Shown piece after piece: positions 61,289 to 64,000 of a stretch of 64,000 nt of DNA. The notes beneath the pieces were generated by a model that saw only the letters and a program-made list of their open reading frames with translations, did not search any database and was not told the DNA's origin. This DNA is from Cylindrobasidium torrendii FP15055 ss-10 (Eukaryota > Basidiomycota > Agaricomycetes > Agaricales > Physalacriaceae): positions 248,001 to 312,000 of the forward strand of contig KN880435.1 of the NCBI GenBank assembly GCA_000934385.1. Direction: 5' to 3'. Both the position numbers and the translations under genes were made by a program. Within the stretch, counting starts at the first letter, position 1, and every line of letters begins with the position of its first letter.

Positions 61289-61386
61289 ATTAGATGCATT
61301 TGGATCGGACAATGGAATGAATTATGCTTGCAGCTGTCCAGTCGATCATTCATCAAATATCTGTTTCTCCTACCACCACGACCATC

Positions 61387-62280
61387 ATGCTCGCCCGCCT
61401 GTCGCTGCCCATATTTCTGCTACTCATGCACGCCGCTGGTTTGGTCTCTGCATCAGCAATTCCACGACGTGCCTTTTTTCCTGGACTCTTTGGCGAGGAC
61501 AACGATGCCAACACCGACACTGCCACGCCAACGGACCAGAACCCGCTACACAACTCGCACACGGCCTTGTCTCAGCAGACTGGGACAGCATTGAGCTCTC
61601 TGGTGCCGCATTCGACTAAAGGTCTGCTCCCTGACTCACCGCTGGACTCGCTTCTTGGTCTTGGTCACTCACTGCCTACGTCCACTTCGAAGACGACCGC
61701 CGGCGCCTCTTCCTCCCCGCCAACTGCGACTCAAGGAGAAACGACCGAGCTGCTGACATCCACGCATCCAGCGCTCCCGCCTACTCACATTGGTGTTCCT
61801 AGCACAAGGCTTCCTACGGCGACCGCTGAAGCGTCGGATTCATCGCACACTGTCAACAAGGGAAAAGTTGTCGGTATCACCGCTGCATGCATCGCTGGCG
61901 CCGTTATTCTCACCATCGCTGTTGCACTCTTCGATACCTGGTGGGGATGGCTCAAGGGCAAGGTTACCGGAAAGAAGAAAGGCGATGACAGCGATGTGCG
62001 TTCTTTACGGTCCAGTTGGGAAAAGCCTAGGGCATTCGATTGGCCAGATCATCCTGGGAGGTACAGTGGTGCTCACGGCAGTCCCATGGTAGACAAGATG
62101 GAAGGCGTAGGCGCGCATGGGAACCACCGTCTTGATCCATACATGCATCTTCAGAACAGTGTTTCCCCGCATCACCCCACACCTACATATGCGCCATGGC
62201 ACGACACCCTACTCTCTTCAGACCCATACACGCCAGATCCGCTCTATCGCAAGCCAAGCAGCCGTAGTATTCCCCGTTGA
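61387..62280 (+). CDS. signal-peptide, Ser/Thr-rich single-pass membrane protein
   Basis: A probable cell-surface protein with no enzyme domain. The start at 61387 gives a clear signal peptide (MLARLSLPIFLLLMHAAGLV, then SASA). The outside region is Ser/Thr/Pro-rich and would be heavily O-glycosylated (STSKTTAGASSSPPTATQG). One membrane segment follows at about residues 160-180 (VVGITAACIAGAVILTIAVA), and then a cytosolic tail of about 115 residues rich in His, Pro and Ser (WPDHPGRYSGAHGSPMVDK). The layout resembles fungal cell-wall sensors such as Mid2, but no WSC or other named domain is present. It has no introns. An ATG at 61324 is an alternative start but would move the signal peptide inside. 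Confidence 0.78.
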   Translation: MLARLSLPIFLLLMHAAGLVSASAIPRRAFFPGLFGEDNDANTDTATPTDQNPLHNSHTALSQQTGTALSSLVPHSTKGLLPDSPLDSLLGLGHSLPTSTSKTTAGASSSPPTATQGETTELLTSTHPALPPTHIGVPSTRLPTATAEASDSSHTVNKGKVVGITAACIAGAVILTIAVALFDTWWGWLKGKVTGKKKGDDSDVRSLRSSWEKPRAFDWPDHPGRYSGAHGSPMVDKMEGVGAHGNHRLDPYMHLQNSVSPHHPTPTYAPWHDTLLSSDPYTPDPLYRKPSSRSIPR

Positions 62281-62708
62281 ACATTTACTTGACTTTGTAT
62301 CCACACTCATTATCTGTGTACCAGACTATCGGCTTACTGTAGCGTCACTATCTCGTTTCCATCTTTTATTCGCATCCTACCCTGCAATATTGTTGTATCC
62401 ACTTGACGAAAGTGTACTTAGATATTGTCTATGAGCAACACAACTTGGAGCTGTGCAGATTTTATGTATACCTCTAATCCTATCCCATCTTTGGCTCGCA
62501 TCGCTCAGTGTGATGTTGAATGCAGAGACTCGACGCTGAGATATAAGGGCGTCTGCTTCTACAGTGCTTGAGTGTGCCAAGTTTGATTTTTTGTTTGATA
62601 GAAGTACATAAGTATGACAAGAAGAATGCTCCTAGGGTGCGATTGAGTGCTGCCCGTTTCTATGGTTGTACGTCTCCAGCTGTTCGGTATAGTGTCAGTA
62701 CATGAATT

Positions 62709-64000
62709 TTAATCCGCTCTGGTCAAAGATAAACGCACTTCCCGCTCTAAACGATATCGAGCTGCCTCAGTGAGCACTTCCAAGCGCTCACGAGCAGCAT
62801 TATGGTCTTTCGCAGCGATTTCTACCTGACGCTCGAGACGCTGATGAACAAAGATCAATCATTTCTACAGCTACACTTGTCAAAAAAAAAACAGCGGACC
62901 TGTAGCTCTTCCGATTTGACAAATTCTGGGTTTTGAGGCAGCGTTGGTAAACGACGTTGTTGAACATGCACTTCAGACACTTGCACGGGCTCTGGTGTTG
63001 GACTCCGCGAAACGAGATCAATCATGAGGCTAGAAATCCCAGTGGGACGCTCCTTTCCACGGTCCGAGCGATTAGAAGGCCTGACAACGGCTGCTGCAGA
63101 AGTCGCAATCGCCTTAGTATTCACAGATGACTTAGAAGGTTGCTCTGTCCTGATTTTTTTGCGAGGTGGAATGCCGGACGAACTGGGGCGGGAAATCTTG
63201 TTAAAGCCCTGAGGAATTCGACCGGTTGGTGTTGCAGCGATATCGTGTGCTAACATCATGTCTGCCGCACGCTTGCTTGATCCAGATGGGGTAGCATCAA
63301 TAGCAGCATCTCTGGCTTTCAAGACATGTGCGTTAGTATGTTGTCCTCATCATGGTGAAGAGTAGCGCACCATCAATGGCCATGTATGAAGCCTTTGACT
63401 GGGGTGTGCTAGTGTTCCCACCCCCTTGGATAAACCCAGAGGCTATGGACGAAGACACTGTTGCTGTACAAAAAAGAGTTCACTGAGCGGCGCAAACTAC
63501 CGCCACCAAGCCTTCACATACCTGCTGCAGACTCTGCAGGCCCGTCGTCGTCTTTGTCTACACTTGTTTCGTATTTGAAGGAGGCAAAGAGGAAAGGCTT
63601 ACACCCAGAATCGTGCGATCCGGGCTTCGATGGCGAGTATAGGTCCAGAAGTTCGCTACCATCAATATTGGCCGGAGAGAAGGGCTGGCGTGCCCGGTAA
63701 ACCGCCAACAAGAACGCACCCGACTCCCAATCTATACATTTGGCCGATAATTGAACTGATAGCTCAATGGCAAATGTGAGTGAGATACGCACCATCGCTG
63801 GGAGAGCTCAGCTTGCATGTCCGCTCGTAAGAGTTTGGATCAAGAGGGTCAATCCAAAGCGGCATTTGGTGGACTTGTCTGGAGTATCGCGAAGGGAGAC
63901 GACGCTGCTCGTAGATGCGGATGATCATGGGGCATGAGTTCAAGACCTCGTCGTCGTCTGGATTGTATTGAACATAGCGCAAGTGCAAGTAGAAATATCC
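62709..64000 (-). CDS. C-terminal part of an unidentified protein, running off the right edge
   Basis: A spliced gene entering from the right edge. The upstream exon reads MPLWIDPLDPNSYERTCKLS and the next IELSVQLSAKCIDWESGAFL, followed by DLYSPSKPGSHDSGCKPFLF. A disordered basic region follows (RIPQGFNKISRPSSSGIPPR, KKIRTEQPSKSS), which contains a possible nuclear localisation signal PRKKIR. The last exon is a coiled coil (RLERQVEIAAKDHNAARERL, LTEAARYRLEREVRLSLTRA) with the stop at 62709. A nuclear role is an inference. No family is recognised; the missing N-terminal part would be needed for that. Confidence 0.5.

Overview
The window is nuclear DNA from a filamentous fungus, most probably a basidiomycete of the Agaricomycotina type. 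The reasons are: nearly every gene is cut by many very short introns (about 45 to 70 bases, GT..AG); genes are packed on both strands with gaps often under 300 bases; and the protein set is fungal (Zn2Cys6 regulator of the PPKGYI type, fused MoaA-MoaC, ABCC transporter with short introns, GH43 enzyme, TOR, Gos1, Trm5, Scn1). No rRNA, tRNA, CRISPR array, plasmid or intact mobile element was found. Species was not determined. Coordinates for spliced genes run from start codon to stop codon, introns included.

Layout, left to right. 1-5.6 kb: edge of an unidentified gene, a Zn2Cys6 transcription factor with a polyglutamine tail, and a doubtful small gene. 5.7-8.9 kb: old yellow enzyme and a mitochondrial NIPSNAP protein. 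9-13.7 kb: a type II membrane glycosyltransferase-like protein divergent from the fused molybdenum-cofactor gene (MoaA-MoaC), then a TXNDC17-type thioredoxin. 14-20.3 kb: mitochondrial aspartate/glutamate carrier with EF-hands, tRNA methyltransferase Trm5, and a TatD/Scn1 metal hydrolase. 20.4-25.9 kb: an unrecognised gene, the SNARE Gos1, a protein with a SUMO-interaction-like motif followed by a decayed partial copy of its own 3' end, and a DUF985 cupin. 26.6-41 kb: an F-BAR/SH3 protein, a tomosyn/Sro7 protein and the complete TOR kinase gene (8.2 kb). 41.8-48.3 kb: a DH-domain RhoGEF-like protein, two doubtful orphan genes, a secreted GH43 glycosidase and a small orphan. 48.3-53.8 kb: anthranilate phosphoribosyltransferase, glutathione synthetase and carnitine acetyltransferase. 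54-64 kb: a RING E3 ligase, a full ABCC transporter, a signal-peptide/Ser-Thr-rich single-pass membrane protein and a gene running off the right edge.

The genes do not form an operon or an evident biosynthetic cluster; they are mostly housekeeping genes for metabolism, membrane traffic, cytoskeleton and signalling. I see no clear unknown multi-gene system. The most interesting signals are at gene-structure level: a MoaA stop placed directly after Gly-Gly inside the intron that joins MoaA to MoaC; possible dual targeting of carnitine acetyltransferase and Trm5 by alternative starts; a stop-free 45-base intron just before an SH3 domain; a GC-AG intron; and a tandem, decaying partial gene copy.
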